21,916 nucleotides of DNA from an uncultured Opitutales bacterium (GTDB lineage Bacteria > Verrucomicrobiota > Verrucomicrobiia > Opitutales > Intestinicryptomonadaceae). The stretch covers positions 1 to 21,916 of the forward strand of contig URYY01000018.1 in the NCBI GenBank assembly GCA_900552245.1, given 5' to 3'. Shown here piece after piece: positions 7,432-14,698 of the stretch. Both the position numbers and the translations under genes were made by a program. A model generated the notes under the pieces. The model saw only the letters and a program-made list of their open reading frames with translations, was not told the DNA's origin and searched no databases. Numbering within the stretch: position 1 is the first letter of the stretch; each line of letters opens with the position of its first letter.

Positions 7432-7872
7432 TTATTTGTTTTCGAGATTGTCGACATAGTCCTGCAAAACTAGAGCTATCGCCCTTGAGTCCAAGTCGCC
7501 GCTTCGCCTGTACTTTTTGCGGCTTGCGATGCTTCGCTTCTTTTTCTTTGTAAAATTATTTAAATCGCTCTCGGCCTGAAACGAACTTAAACGCTCGTCC
7601 GAAGTATCGACAGGCAGGCCAAAGCGAGACTTTAATAGCTCTATAAATTCGTCCACTTCCTCCATCTTCTTGCTCGCTGTGCCGTCCATATTGTATGGGT
7701 AGCCGAGCAGGAGCATGTCGGGCTTTCTCCCCGCAATTTCAGAAGCTATGTGAGAGAGCCTTCCCTCCAAGTCGGGCTCTACGGCAGCCCCTATCGGGAA
7801 AGCCACGCCGAGCTCGTCGGCAAAGGCCATACCTATGCGCTTATGTCCGTAATCAAGTCCCAATATCTTCAT
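7432..7872 (-). CDS. ruvX: RuvX/YqgF RNase H-fold putative Holliday junction resolvase
   Basis: A 146-residue protein of the YqgF family. It starts MKILGLDYGHKRIGMAF, with the first catalytic Asp at residue 7. It continues with LLLGYPYNMDG, TSDERLSS with the conserved Glu, and LDSRAIALVLQDYV with the final Asp. The family is linked to Holliday junction resolution and to pre-16S rRNA 5' end processing. The frame is open 14 codons further upstream, but that extension is not family-like, and the ATG at 7872 fits. It shares a 52-base intergenic region with the divergent zinc-ribbon gene, and truA follows on the same strand. Confidence 0.93.
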   Translation of the reverse strand: MKILGLDYGHKRIGMAFADELGVAFPIGAAVEPDLEGRLSHIASEIAGRKPDMLLLGYPYNMDGTASKKMEEVDEFIELLKSRFGLPVDTSDERLSSFQAESDLNNFTKKKKRSIASRKKYRRSGDLDSRAIALVLQDYVDNLENK

Positions 7873-7924
7873 TAGAAAAACGTTAGAATATAAAAATAAA
7901 ATTGCAAGATGCAAAATAATTTGT

Positions 7925-8641
7925 TTGTCTGTGGGCGTGATAAACGAAATTGCAAATCTTTTGGTGTTGCAAGAGCGCGACAGGGCTCTTTTTGAATTGG
8001 AAACGCAAATATCGCGCGCTCCCGGCGCTAAAGAGGAAATTCTCGCAAGGCGCGCGCAAGCTCAAGCCGATTTTAAAAGGCTGCAAGACGATGTGAAGAA
8101 CCTCGAAACTTTGCGTATGCAGATGCGAAGCGAAAGGCTTGCCAATGAAGAAAAAATTTCAAAACTAAAGATACAGCAGGCTTTAGTTAAGAAAAACGAC
8201 GAATACCAAGCGCTCATAAAAGCCATAGAGAATGCCCAAATTGCAAACTCTAAAAATGAGGAGCAAGAATTGGAGCTTCTGTTTAAAATAGACGAAGCCA
8301 AGGCGCAACTGGGAATTGCCAGCCAAAACCACGCCGAAACTATGAAGTCCTTCGACCTTGAGCTTGAAAAATTTGAAAAAAATTACACCGCCCTGCTCGC
8401 GGCCTTGGACGAAGCCAGATTCAAAGTTCGCGATGCCGAAAAAAATTGCGCGCCCAATTTTCTGGAGGCCTATAAATTTGTCAAAAGCTCAAAAAAGAGT
8501 TTTCCAATAGTATGCCCCGAGCAAGACGGCAAGTGCACCGGCTGTCATCTAAAAATTTCCGGAAGCGTTGAGGCTGAACTAAAAAGCTCAAGCGAACCCG
8601 TATTTTGCGAAAATTGCGGGCGCATAATATTCAGGGAGTAA
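7925..8641 (+). CDS. Coiled-coil protein with C4-type zinc ribbon
   Basis: About 238 residues. Residues 15-175 are a long antiparallel coiled coil rich in Glu, Lys and Ala. It is followed by a conserved-type segment (FLEAYKFVKSSKK) and a C-terminal zinc ribbon with Cys204, Cys207, Cys228 and Cys231 (CTGCH and CENCG). This layout matches the zf-RING_7/C4-zinc-ribbon family found across bacteria; its role is unclear, with nucleic-acid binding proposed. There is no ATG at the start. TTG (7925), GTG (7931) and GTG (7937) are all in frame, and family alignment would favour 7931 or 7937. No strong ribosome site is visible. The gene is divergent from ruvX and convergent with the TPR gene. Confidence 0.88.
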   Translation: MSVGVINEIANLLVLQERDRALFELETQISRAPGAKEEILARRAQAQADFKRLQDDVKNLETLRMQMRSERLANEEKISKLKIQQALVKKNDEYQALIKAIENAQIANSKNEEQELELLFKIDEAKAQLGIASQNHAETMKSFDLELEKFEKNYTALLAALDEARFKVRDAEKNCAPNFLEAYKFVKSSKKSFPIVCPEQDGKCTGCHLKISGSVEAELKSSSEPVFCENCGRIIFRE

Positions 8642-8729
8642 ATGCCATATCAAACCTATTGCCCGAAAGGCTCCGACCGACATTGGCTTTAAATTCTCCC
8701 AAATCAGACAAAACCCCATTTCCTTAAGC

Positions 8730-8759
8730 TGCGCAGATAAGGCAGGCGCGCATTTTTTT
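8730..8759 (+). terminator. Weak candidate rho-independent terminator
   Basis: Five GC-rich base pairs, TGCGC at 8730-8734 with GCGCA at 8748-8752, close a 13-base loop and are followed by seven T residues. It lies 90 bases after the zinc-ribbon gene. The short stem and long loop make it uncertain. Confidence 0.38.
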
Positions 8760-8849
8760 GTATTTGCCTAGAAAAATTACAAAGATAAAAAAATATCCTC
8801 AATAGAGACTTTTTGGGCGCAGGCAAAAATCTATAAACCGAGGCGCTAT

Positions 8850-10112
8850 TTAATTTATTTCTATGCGAGACCAAAGAGCGGCTGCATTGTTGTATATTAG
8901 TGTATCCCTGTGCTTGGATCTCTTAAGATAAAAGAGCAAGAGGTTTCTTGCGCCGAGATTGTTGCCCAATTCCAGTTGCGCCTTAGCCCCGTAGTAATAC
9001 GCGCGAGACGACCAAAAGTCAAAGCCCTCGTATGCTGTAAATACATACTGAAAATACACATAGGCCTCGCGCCACTTTTTTTCTTCATAGGCGTTTAAGC
9101 CCATTTTATAAGTGGCCTCCGCGACCAATTCGCCGACACATTCGCGGGATTTTACAACCTTTTCATAGTAGCTTTTAGCCTGCTTATATTGCTTTAAGAA
9201 TCTATCGCTATCTCCGAGCAAAATATAAATCTTTGCCTTGTCTAGGATAAAGTCCGGAGCGAGAGTTTCTGCGCGCGAAGCAAAGTTGTAGGCCAACTCA
9301 TACTGCTGCTCTTCAAAACATTGCTGAGCCAGCAGATACCAGGCTCTCCAAGCAAATACAGACGTTGGGTTTAGCTCGAGAGCATTCTCAATATCCTCGT
9401 CGCTAATTCCCTTAAAATTTTCCGCATACCAAAGCAAAACTCCCATGCTGGGCTTTTCCGGCAACTTAAAATCCTTAGTGTCGCCCAGGACTATTTGGGC
9501 TCTTGCCCTCTGTATCGGAGAATCCGAATTTAGGCTATCCTTAGCTAGCTGCCTTAAAAATTCGCGGCAATCTTTATCTAAAATGCACTCGTCAACTCCG
9601 TCTGCCATCACATCTTTTGAGAAATTCTGCCACAATAGCTCAATGACATCGCCAAGCTTTGCCTTTTTGCCGATTTTAAAAAGGGCTTTTGCGTAATACC
9701 AAGCAAGTAGTGAATCCTTTTTCAGATATTCTGCGTGAGTCTCGTAAAATGGCTCTAGAAGGCTAGCCTCAAACTCGTAAAACTTGTTCAAATCGCAAAA
9801 ACTTGAGAAATTCTTTGCAAGCAAAAATTCGTTTCCCTCCGGCAAATTCTTAAAGGCCCGCGTAAAGCGCTCCTTTGCCAGAGGCCAATCGCCCTCTTTA
9901 ACGGCGATATCTGATAGCAAAAAATCGACAAAGCGCGAATTTGAATCGCCCTTCCACTCTATCTTTAAGAGGTGTTCTTTCGCCTTCTTTAAGTCGCCTA
10001 CGGCGTACGCTCCAATGGCTGCGTCCAAGTCAGAATTATGGCTCTTTTGTTCTTGAGCCCATAGGCTGCCAAGCGGCAGCAGCGCGCACATAAATATTAA
10101 AAACTTTCTCAT
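8850..10112 (-). CDS. Exported tetratricopeptide-repeat protein
   Basis: A 420-residue protein with a signal peptide at 1-19 (basic start, hydrophobic core, LWAQ). The rest is helical and rich in Tyr, Phe and Ala, with several TPR-like units, for example around 25-80, 260-300 (AWRAWYLLAQQCFEEQQYELAYNFA split over two helices), 300-340 and 345-390. It probably sits in the periplasm or at the inner face of the outer membrane and acts as a scaffold. No catalytic motif is seen. The ATG overlaps the stop of the dihydrouridine synthase gene by 4 bases (ATGA), so it is translated from the same message. BamD/YbgF-like roles are possible but not supported by specific motifs. Confidence 0.83.
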   Translation of the reverse strand: MRKFLIFMCALLPLGSLWAQEQKSHNSDLDAAIGAYAVGDLKKAKEHLLKIEWKGDSNSRFVDFLLSDIAVKEGDWPLAKERFTRAFKNLPEGNEFLLAKNFSSFCDLNKFYEFEASLLEPFYETHAEYLKKDSLLAWYYAKALFKIGKKAKLGDVIELLWQNFSKDVMADGVDECILDKDCREFLRQLAKDSLNSDSPIQRARAQIVLGDTKDFKLPEKPSMGVLLWYAENFKGISDEDIENALELNPTSVFAWRAWYLLAQQCFEEQQYELAYNFASRAETLAPDFILDKAKIYILLGDSDRFLKQYKQAKSYYEKVVKSRECVGELVAEATYKMGLNAYEEKKWREAYVYFQYVFTAYEGFDFWSSRAYYYGAKAQLELGNNLGARNLLLFYLKRSKHRDTLIYNNAAALWSRIEIN

Positions 10113-11074
10113 TGCGTTTCAAAATCCAGTTGCTGCTTAAAATTTTTCAACAAATTTAACAAGTCAATAGACAATTTTTCATTGGCTATTGTTTCGCGCA
10201 TTTTTTTAAATCCCGCATGCCCTTTTAGAAAGCCGAGCATGTTACGCTTTGCGTCAACAGGCGGGGCAAATTTGGAATTATTTAAGAGGGCCTCCAAATA
10301 AGAAATTGCGCAGCAAACTCTGCTTGAGGCTCCGGGCTGAACGTAGCTTGAGCCGTTCAACTTGGCCTTTAGTTCTTGAAATACCCAGGGGTTACCAATG
10401 GCGGCCCTGCCAATCATAAAACCAAAGCAAGGGCTACTAGAGAGCTCTTCGGCGCTCAAATTCTGGACAGAGCCATTTCCAATAAGCGGTATTTTAACGG
10501 CACTTGCCGTCTTATTTATCAAATCCCAATCGGCCTCGCCCGAATAGCCCTGAGTTTTAGTTCTGCCGTGCAAGGCCAAAAGCTTAACCCCTGAATCTTC
10601 AAGCATAAGCGCCGCATCTGGAACTATTATCTGGCTGTGCGACCAACCTGTTCTAAGCTTTGCAGTAAGCGGAACACTCTTTAACTTGCCCGCCACAGTT
10701 CTCGCAATTTCAGCCATCTTTTTTGGATTTTTTAATAGAGCAGCACCCGCTCCGGCATCGACTGCATTGGGAGCCGGACAGCCGAAATTTAAGTCTATAA
10801 AATCCGGGGCAAAAAGTTCCTCGATAAGCGAAGCTGCATCGGCAACCTCGACGGGATCGGAGCCGAATAGCTGTATTCCGTAGGGGCGCGAAGATTCTTC
10901 AAAGCGAAGTTTATCCAATATCTTTGGAATTCTTAAAAGCACCGCGCGCGAATAGACAAATTCACTCACGCAAACATCAGCCCCCATCTTTCTGCAAATT
11001 GTTCTAAAGGCCGGGTCTGTAACACCCGACATCGGAGCCAAAAACAGCGAATTTTTCCGCAAAAAATCCGGCAT
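10109..11074 (-). CDS. tRNA-dihydrouridine synthase (Dus family)
   Basis: A 321-residue FMN-dependent TIM-barrel enzyme that reduces uridine to dihydrouridine in tRNA D-loops. Blocks: LFLAPMSGVTDPAFR at 10-24; SEFVYSRA near 37-44; IDLNFGCPAPN at 93-103 with the catalytic Cys99; KLRTGW; LALHGRTKTQGYSGEADW; PLIGNGSV; and FMIGRAAIGNPWVF. The closest subfamily by eye is DusB-like. The frame opens earlier at a TTG (11089), but the ATG at 11074 has GGAG seven bases upstream and starts one base after the CPBP stop, so it is the better start. It is the middle gene of an operon with the CPBP protease and the TPR protein. Confidence 0.93.
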   Translation of the reverse strand: MPDFLRKNSLFLAPMSGVTDPAFRTICRKMGADVCVSEFVYSRAVLLRIPKILDKLRFEESSRPYGIQLFGSDPVEVADAASLIEELFAPDFIDLNFGCPAPNAVDAGAGAALLKNPKKMAEIARTVAGKLKSVPLTAKLRTGWSHSQIIVPDAALMLEDSGVKLLALHGRTKTQGYSGEADWDLINKTASAVKIPLIGNGSVQNLSAEELSSSPCFGFMIGRAAIGNPWVFQELKAKLNGSSYVQPGASSRVCCAISYLEALLNNSKFAPPVDAKRNMLGFLKGHAGFKKMRETIANEKLSIDLLNLLKNFKQQLDFETQ

Positions 11075-11075
11075 T

Positions 11076-11669
11076 TTACAACTCCACAAACCCCGTCCAA
11101 AACTTTACCACAAATACGCCCACATTGTAAACCATATGCGCTGCAATGCAGGGTATCAGCGAGCGCGACTTATTTATGGGGGCAAACCTCAGCGCGTACA
11201 AAATTAGCGAAAATGCAAATTTATTTAACGTGTTTACCCAAGCCTGCAAACTGAAGTTAAAAGTTAGCCCCTCCTCCATGGAATAATCCCATAAAAATGG
11301 GTGAAAGAGTGCAAACAGTAGCGAGAGAATTACGCAGCTTGCAATCAAAAGCCCCTTTTTATCAATGTAAAGATAGCCTCTAAAGACGAGTTCCTCAATA
11401 AACGCGGAACTTATCCAGACTGGAAGCGCCCAAATTGTAACGACGCTCTGCATGCTTTGAAAGCCCAGAGCATCTTCAGTAAGAGAGTCTGAAGCCATTA
11501 AAAATGCGCCGACGAGCGCACCTATTAGCGCCAAACCCACCCCGCATGGCGTAGAGCCTGCCAAGGCGTTCTTTGGCCTATCCTTTGACTTTAGATCTCC
11601 GTACCAAATTTTAAAAAGATACGCTCCTGCCAGAAAAAAAACTATTGAGTATAAGGGTGAATCTTGCAT
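11076..11669 (-). CDS. CPBP family intramembrane metalloprotease
   Basis: A 197-residue membrane protein with about six hydrophobic segments. The diagnostic motifs are EELVFRG with Glu92, Glu93 and Arg97; a His at 123 (FALFHPF); and HMVYN with His178 and Asn182. These match the CPBP (Abi/Rce1-like) family of glutamate-type membrane proteases. Members act in prenyl-protein processing, bacteriocin immunity or unknown envelope tasks. It is the first gene of a tight operon with dus and the TPR gene, which says nothing specific about its substrate. The divergent polyprenyl synthase gene begins about 175 bases away. Confidence 0.87.
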   Translation of the reverse strand: MQDSPLYSIVFFLAGAYLFKIWYGDLKSKDRPKNALAGSTPCGVGLALIGALVGAFLMASDSLTEDALGFQSMQSVVTIWALPVWISSAFIEELVFRGYLYIDKKGLLIASCVILSLLFALFHPFLWDYSMEEGLTFNFSLQAWVNTLNKFAFSLILYALRFAPINKSRSLIPCIAAHMVYNVGVFVVKFWTGFVEL

Positions 11670-11844
11670 ATTTTAAAGTAAAGCAAACAACTATAAAATC
11701 TTTAAAGCGCAAAATTGCAACAAACTTTTGATTGTCTGAAAAATCCGCGAGGAATACTCCCGGCAGAGCCGAGTTAGAGCATTTTTTTCAACTTTTTAAT
11801 TGCGAAAAAATTATATTGTGCGAGAATTACGCGCTTTTAGGGAA

Positions 11845-12828
11845 ATGAGCTGTAAAAATAGAATTTTTGAGGGCTTCTGCGACAAGTTTGAAAAGCATCT
11901 GTCGCACTTTAAGGCGTACTTGATAAAGCAAGCCGATAACTTCGAGCCCGAACTGAGGGAGGCAGTAGCCGATTGCGTAAAGCCGCAAGGCAAGTATCTG
12001 CGTCCGCTTCTTTTATTTGCCAGCGCAAAATCCGCGAGCTATTCCGACAAAACTTTGCAAAACAGAGCCGCAATAGTCGAACTTATACACCTAGCTTCCC
12101 TGATACACGACGATGTTATAGACAATGCCTCAATGAGGCGCAATTCGGAAACTGCATACAAAAAATTTGGGACTCGCACTGCAATTTTGCTGGGAGATGC
12201 CGTATTTGCACACGCAATGCAGCTTGCATTCAAGGAGCGCGACGAACGCGTCTGGCACATGTCCGTCGACGCGGTGAAAACGCTTTGCGAGGGCGAAATA
12301 AGGCAGTCTCTGGCGGTGGAACACGAAGTTTCAATGCAGCGCTACCTATCTATAATAGAGGGTAAGACTGCCACTTTATTTGAGCTTGCCTGCTTTATGG
12401 GCGCATCGCTTTCGGACACGGAGGATTGCGCGTGGTCAAAGGCCGCAAAACTTGCGGGCAAGCATCTTGGGCGAGCCTACCAAATGTACGACGATGTCTG
12501 CGACTGGGTCTTGACGGAAAAGGATTCGGGAAAGACAGTGGGAACGGACTTGCTTTCGGAGAAGCAGACGCTTCCCGTAATAATACTGCTTTCCAAGCTG
12601 CCAAAGAGCAAGTCCTGCAAGATTTCCGAAAATATGTCCGCATTTTCTGCAGGTGAGATTCGCGATTTAATGAAGGCAAACGACGTTTTAAAGGAATGCG
12701 GCGATATATTTGACGAAGAGCTAAAGAAGGCGAAAAAAGCTATGCGCAAATTTACCGGCAAAAACGAGGCTCTTCTAGAATTTTGCGACGCGGTAAATTC
12801 AATGATGCCGCGCGTGTGGAATGACTGA
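11845..12828 (+). CDS. Long-chain polyprenyl diphosphate synthase
   Basis: A 327-residue trans-prenyltransferase that extends allylic diphosphates with isopentenyl diphosphate. Motifs: GKYLRP at 49-54; the first Asp-rich motif DDVID at 89-93; GDAVFAHAM near 117-125; and the second Asp-rich motif DDVCD at 216-220. The residues just before the first Asp motif (LASLIH) are small, Ala and Ser at -5 and -4, as in octaprenyl/heptaprenyl synthases, so a quinone side-chain product is likely. TTG (11800) and GTG (11818) open the frame earlier; the ATG at 11845 gives the family's usual distance to GKxxRP. It overlaps hemA by 8 bases, so the two are coupled. A shorter-chain product cannot be excluded. 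Confidence 0.9.
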   Translation: MSCKNRIFEGFCDKFEKHLSHFKAYLIKQADNFEPELREAVADCVKPQGKYLRPLLLFASAKSASYSDKTLQNRAAIVELIHLASLIHDDVIDNASMRRNSETAYKKFGTRTAILLGDAVFAHAMQLAFKERDERVWHMSVDAVKTLCEGEIRQSLAVEHEVSMQRYLSIIEGKTATLFELACFMGASLSDTEDCAWSKAAKLAGKHLGRAYQMYDDVCDWVLTEKDSGKTVGTDLLSEKQTLPVIILLSKLPKSKSCKISENMSAFSAGEIRDLMKANDVLKECGDIFDEELKKAKKAMRKFTGKNEALLEFCDAVNSMMPRVWND

Positions 12829-13888
12829 GATGGATATGCCCGCCGAGAGTTTTACCGGAGCCAGTGCGGACGTAAAAATCTGCGCAATATCAATTACGCA
12901 CCACGACTGCGACGCGGCGACACTAGGTAAATATTCACTTTCCGGCGAACTTCTAAACAGGGCTAGAGAGATTGCCCTCGCACAAAGCGGAGTGCTTGAA
13001 ACTTTCATTTTAAGTACCTGCAATAGGGTTGAAATTTTTGTAGTTTACAGAGATTGCCCCGAACCTCTTAAGCTATGTTTGTGCGCCCTGTCGCTATCCG
13101 GAGAGCGCGACACTTCCGAAATTGAATCCAGGGTAAAAAAATTTGAAAATTTAGAGGCAATCAAACATATATTTGAAGTTGCATGCGGCTTGGACTCGCA
13201 AATGATAGGCGAAAACGAAATATTGGGGCAACTCAAGCGCGCCTATGCCGAAGCCTCCGAAAAATCGCACTGCAAGAGGGTGTTGAATATGGTTTTGCAA
13301 AAGGCCATACACTGCGCGAAGTGGATAAGGACAAACACAAATGTCGGAAGCGGAAACATAACGATAGGTTCGGTTGCGGCTGAGCTTGCCACGCGAATAT
13401 TTGAGAATATTTCAGACACCAGAATTTTGCTCGCTGGCTCAGGTGAAGTCGGCCGCTCCGTGGCGCAAGCTCTAAATGCCAGGGGCGCGCACGATATCAC
13501 AGTATCGAGCAGGACTTGGGAGAATGCCAGGGCGCTGTCTAGCGATGTGCAGGGAGCTGCGATAGATTTTGAGAGAGTGGCAGCAGAGCTATGCAAGTTT
13601 GACATAGCAATTTTTGCGCTCTCAAACGCAAGTGAAATAATCAATTTAAAAGTCGCGCAAGACGCCGAGTCAAAGCGCGCAAACAAGCCTATTTTCCTAA
13701 TGGATTTGGCGGTTCCAAACAATATTTCAAAGGACTGCGACAAACTCTCCGGCGTATTTTTGTACGATCTAAGCGATCTGTCAAAAATCGCGAACGAGAA
13801 TTTGGATTTGCGCAAAGCCGAAATAGAAAACGCAAAGCTAGAGATTTTAAAGCGCGCCGAAAGTATCTGGAAGAAAGTTCTATCTTAG
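12821..13888 (+). CDS. hemA: Glutamyl-tRNA reductase without C-terminal dimerisation domain
   Basis: A 355-residue enzyme reducing glutamyl-tRNA to glutamate-1-semialdehyde, the first step of tetrapyrrole synthesis. Seen: ISITHHD near 24-29; LSTCNRVEIF at 64-73 with the catalytic Cys67; CGLDSQMIGENEILGQLK at 122-139; NVGSGNITIGSVAAELA; and the NADPH-binding GSGEVGRSVA at 207-216. The C-terminus stops at KRAESIWKKVLS, where longer homologues continue with a helical dimerisation region of about 60-90 residues. The usual length is 410-450. No continuation is evident in the bases just after the stop. A short form is, as far as I recall, also seen in chlamydiae. Three ATGs lie close together at the start; 12821 is kept because it overlaps the upstream stop. 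Confidence 0.93.
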   Translation: MTEMDMPAESFTGASADVKICAISITHHDCDAATLGKYSLSGELLNRAREIALAQSGVLETFILSTCNRVEIFVVYRDCPEPLKLCLCALSLSGERDTSEIESRVKKFENLEAIKHIFEVACGLDSQMIGENEILGQLKRAYAEASEKSHCKRVLNMVLQKAIHCAKWIRTNTNVGSGNITIGSVAAELATRIFENISDTRILLAGSGEVGRSVAQALNARGAHDITVSSRTWENARALSSDVQGAAIDFERVAAELCKFDIAIFALSNASEIINLKVAQDAESKRANKPIFLMDLAVPNNISKDCDKLSGVFLYDLSDLSKIANENLDLRKAEIENAKLEILKRAESIWKKVLS

Positions 13889-14273
13889 GGCGCATTCCCT
13901 CTCTTTGCGGGTTTAAATTTGTACTAGGGCTCGACTTATTTTAGAGGGGCTTTGAGAATTAAATCAAGGGTCGGTAAGCTTTTCAATATTAAGCCTCTGA
14001 ATTTTCAAGAGCTTCACACGCTTAAAATGGCTACAAACAATCATTGAGCGTGCGCAAATCAAATATGGCAAAGCTCAAAGCCAAAAGTCTCAATACTCGG
14101 ATTTTTTCGTTCCCCACTTACAGCTAAAAGCGGCGCATTTTTTTAAATTAAAAATCTATTTTTAAACTTTCACAGCGGCAGTAAAGGCAATCATTGCGCA
14201 ACTATTACATAACTATTATTTTTTATTAAAAAATATTCTTTTTTAACTTGATTTCTTAATAAAAATAAATACT
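13889..14273 (+). other. 385-base gene-free stretch with AT-rich repeats
   Basis: No frame here looks coding and no tRNA is seen. A bulged pairing is possible between AGAGGGGCTT (13943-13952) and AAGCCTCT (13991-13998), without a T-run. CAATCATTG occurs twice (14038-14046 and 14188-14196), each time followed within a few bases by GCGCAA. A perfect AT palindrome, 7-bp arms around TCTA, lies at 14148-14165. The right end holds the repeats listed separately. It probably contains the 3' end of the hemA message and the control region of the small downstream genes. Confidence 0.6.
14200..14235 (+). repeat. Direct repeat and AT-rich inverted repeat upstream of the small ribbon-helix-helix genes
   Basis: AACTATTA occurs twice, at 14200-14207 and 14211-14218, with an 11-base period (one helical turn). 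It is followed by an inverted repeat, TATTTTTT (14217-14224) and AAAAAATA (14228-14235). Ribbon-helix-helix regulators often bind repeats spaced by about a helical turn in their own promoters. An operator role is inference. Confidence 0.35.
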
Positions 14274-14282
14274 GTGCCAAAT

Positions 14283-14504
14283 ATGGAAAGAAAAAATGGT
14301 GGAACGTGGATTCGAAAGACCATAGTTTTAAGTCCCGAAGCTTTGAAGAGCGCGCAGGAGTTTGCGGACATCTGGTACGCCGGAAATCTATCGGCTTTCT
14401 TTGCAGCTAGGATAGAGAGGGCCCTTGCCTGCGAGCATTGTGCCCGAAATAATTCCTACAAAGTTAAGGCCTTAAATTCCACCAAGCGCAAGTCGTGCAA
14501 ATAA
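14283..14504 (+). CDS. Small putative ribbon-helix-helix DNA-binding protein
   Basis: 73 residues from the ATG at 14283; a GTG three codons upstream is also possible. The core fits a ribbon-helix-helix fold: a beta strand RKTIVLSPE at about 11-19, helix A ALKSAQEFADIWYAG, a turn at GNLS, and helix B SAFFAARIERAL ending near residue 49. The last 25 residues form a Cys- and Lys-rich tail (CEHC, KRKSCK). Proteins of this type are usually repressors or antitoxins that bind DNA as dimers. No toxin gene is adjacent. A second gene of the same apparent type follows after 23 bases. The fold call comes from pattern only. Confidence 0.62.
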   Translation: MERKNGGTWIRKTIVLSPEALKSAQEFADIWYAGNLSAFFAARIERALACEHCARNNSYKVKALNSTKRKSCK

Positions 14505-14527
14505 ATTCGATTTAGACGGGAAGAAAA

Positions 14528-14698
14528 TTGAAAATTAAAATAAATCTCTGCGAACAGACTATGGCGATATTGGAAAAAATTTCCGCAAAGCGCGAAATTA
14601 AGCTGCAGTATCTGATACGCCAAGTTATCGAAAATTACGTAACTATATGCGCAATGCTTCCAAAGCCAAAAGGCGAGGAATCAAGGCATAACAATTAA
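14528..14698 (+). CDS. Very small second ribbon-helix-helix-like protein, TTG start
   Basis: A 56-residue frame starting at TTG (14528) with GGGAAG about 4 bases upstream. The pattern is a strand KIKINLCEQ, helix A TMAILEKISAKRE and helix B KLQYLIRQVIENYVTI, then a short polar tail. Starting at the only in-frame ATG near the front (14561) would delete the strand, so the TTG start makes more structural sense. It is 23 bases after the first small gene and probably in the same operon. Its TAA (14696-14698) shares bases with the stop of the convergent esterase gene. Its size makes it easy to miss in automatic annotation. Confidence rests on the fold pattern and spacing. Confidence 0.55.
   Translation: MKIKINLCEQTMAILEKISAKREIKLQYLIRQVIENYVTICAMLPKPKGEESRHNN

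Noticed and set aside
12395..12761. Minus-strand frames of 94 codons opposite the polyprenyl synthase
   Set aside because: Antisense shadows of a well-supported gene, with low-complexity Pro/Ser/Arg content.
13243..13815. 190-codon minus-strand frame opposite hemA
   Set aside because: The hemA motifs on the plus strand are unambiguous and this frame shows the typical antisense composition.
13889..14273. Possible small RNA or riboswitch between hemA and the small genes
   Set aside because: Only short, bulged or AT-only pairings are visible and no known riboswitch core was recognised, so it is described as a gene-free stretch.
14274..14698. Toxin-antitoxin module
   Set aside because: Both small proteins look like DNA-binding units and neither neighbour resembles a known toxin; the adjacent gene is a secreted esterase.
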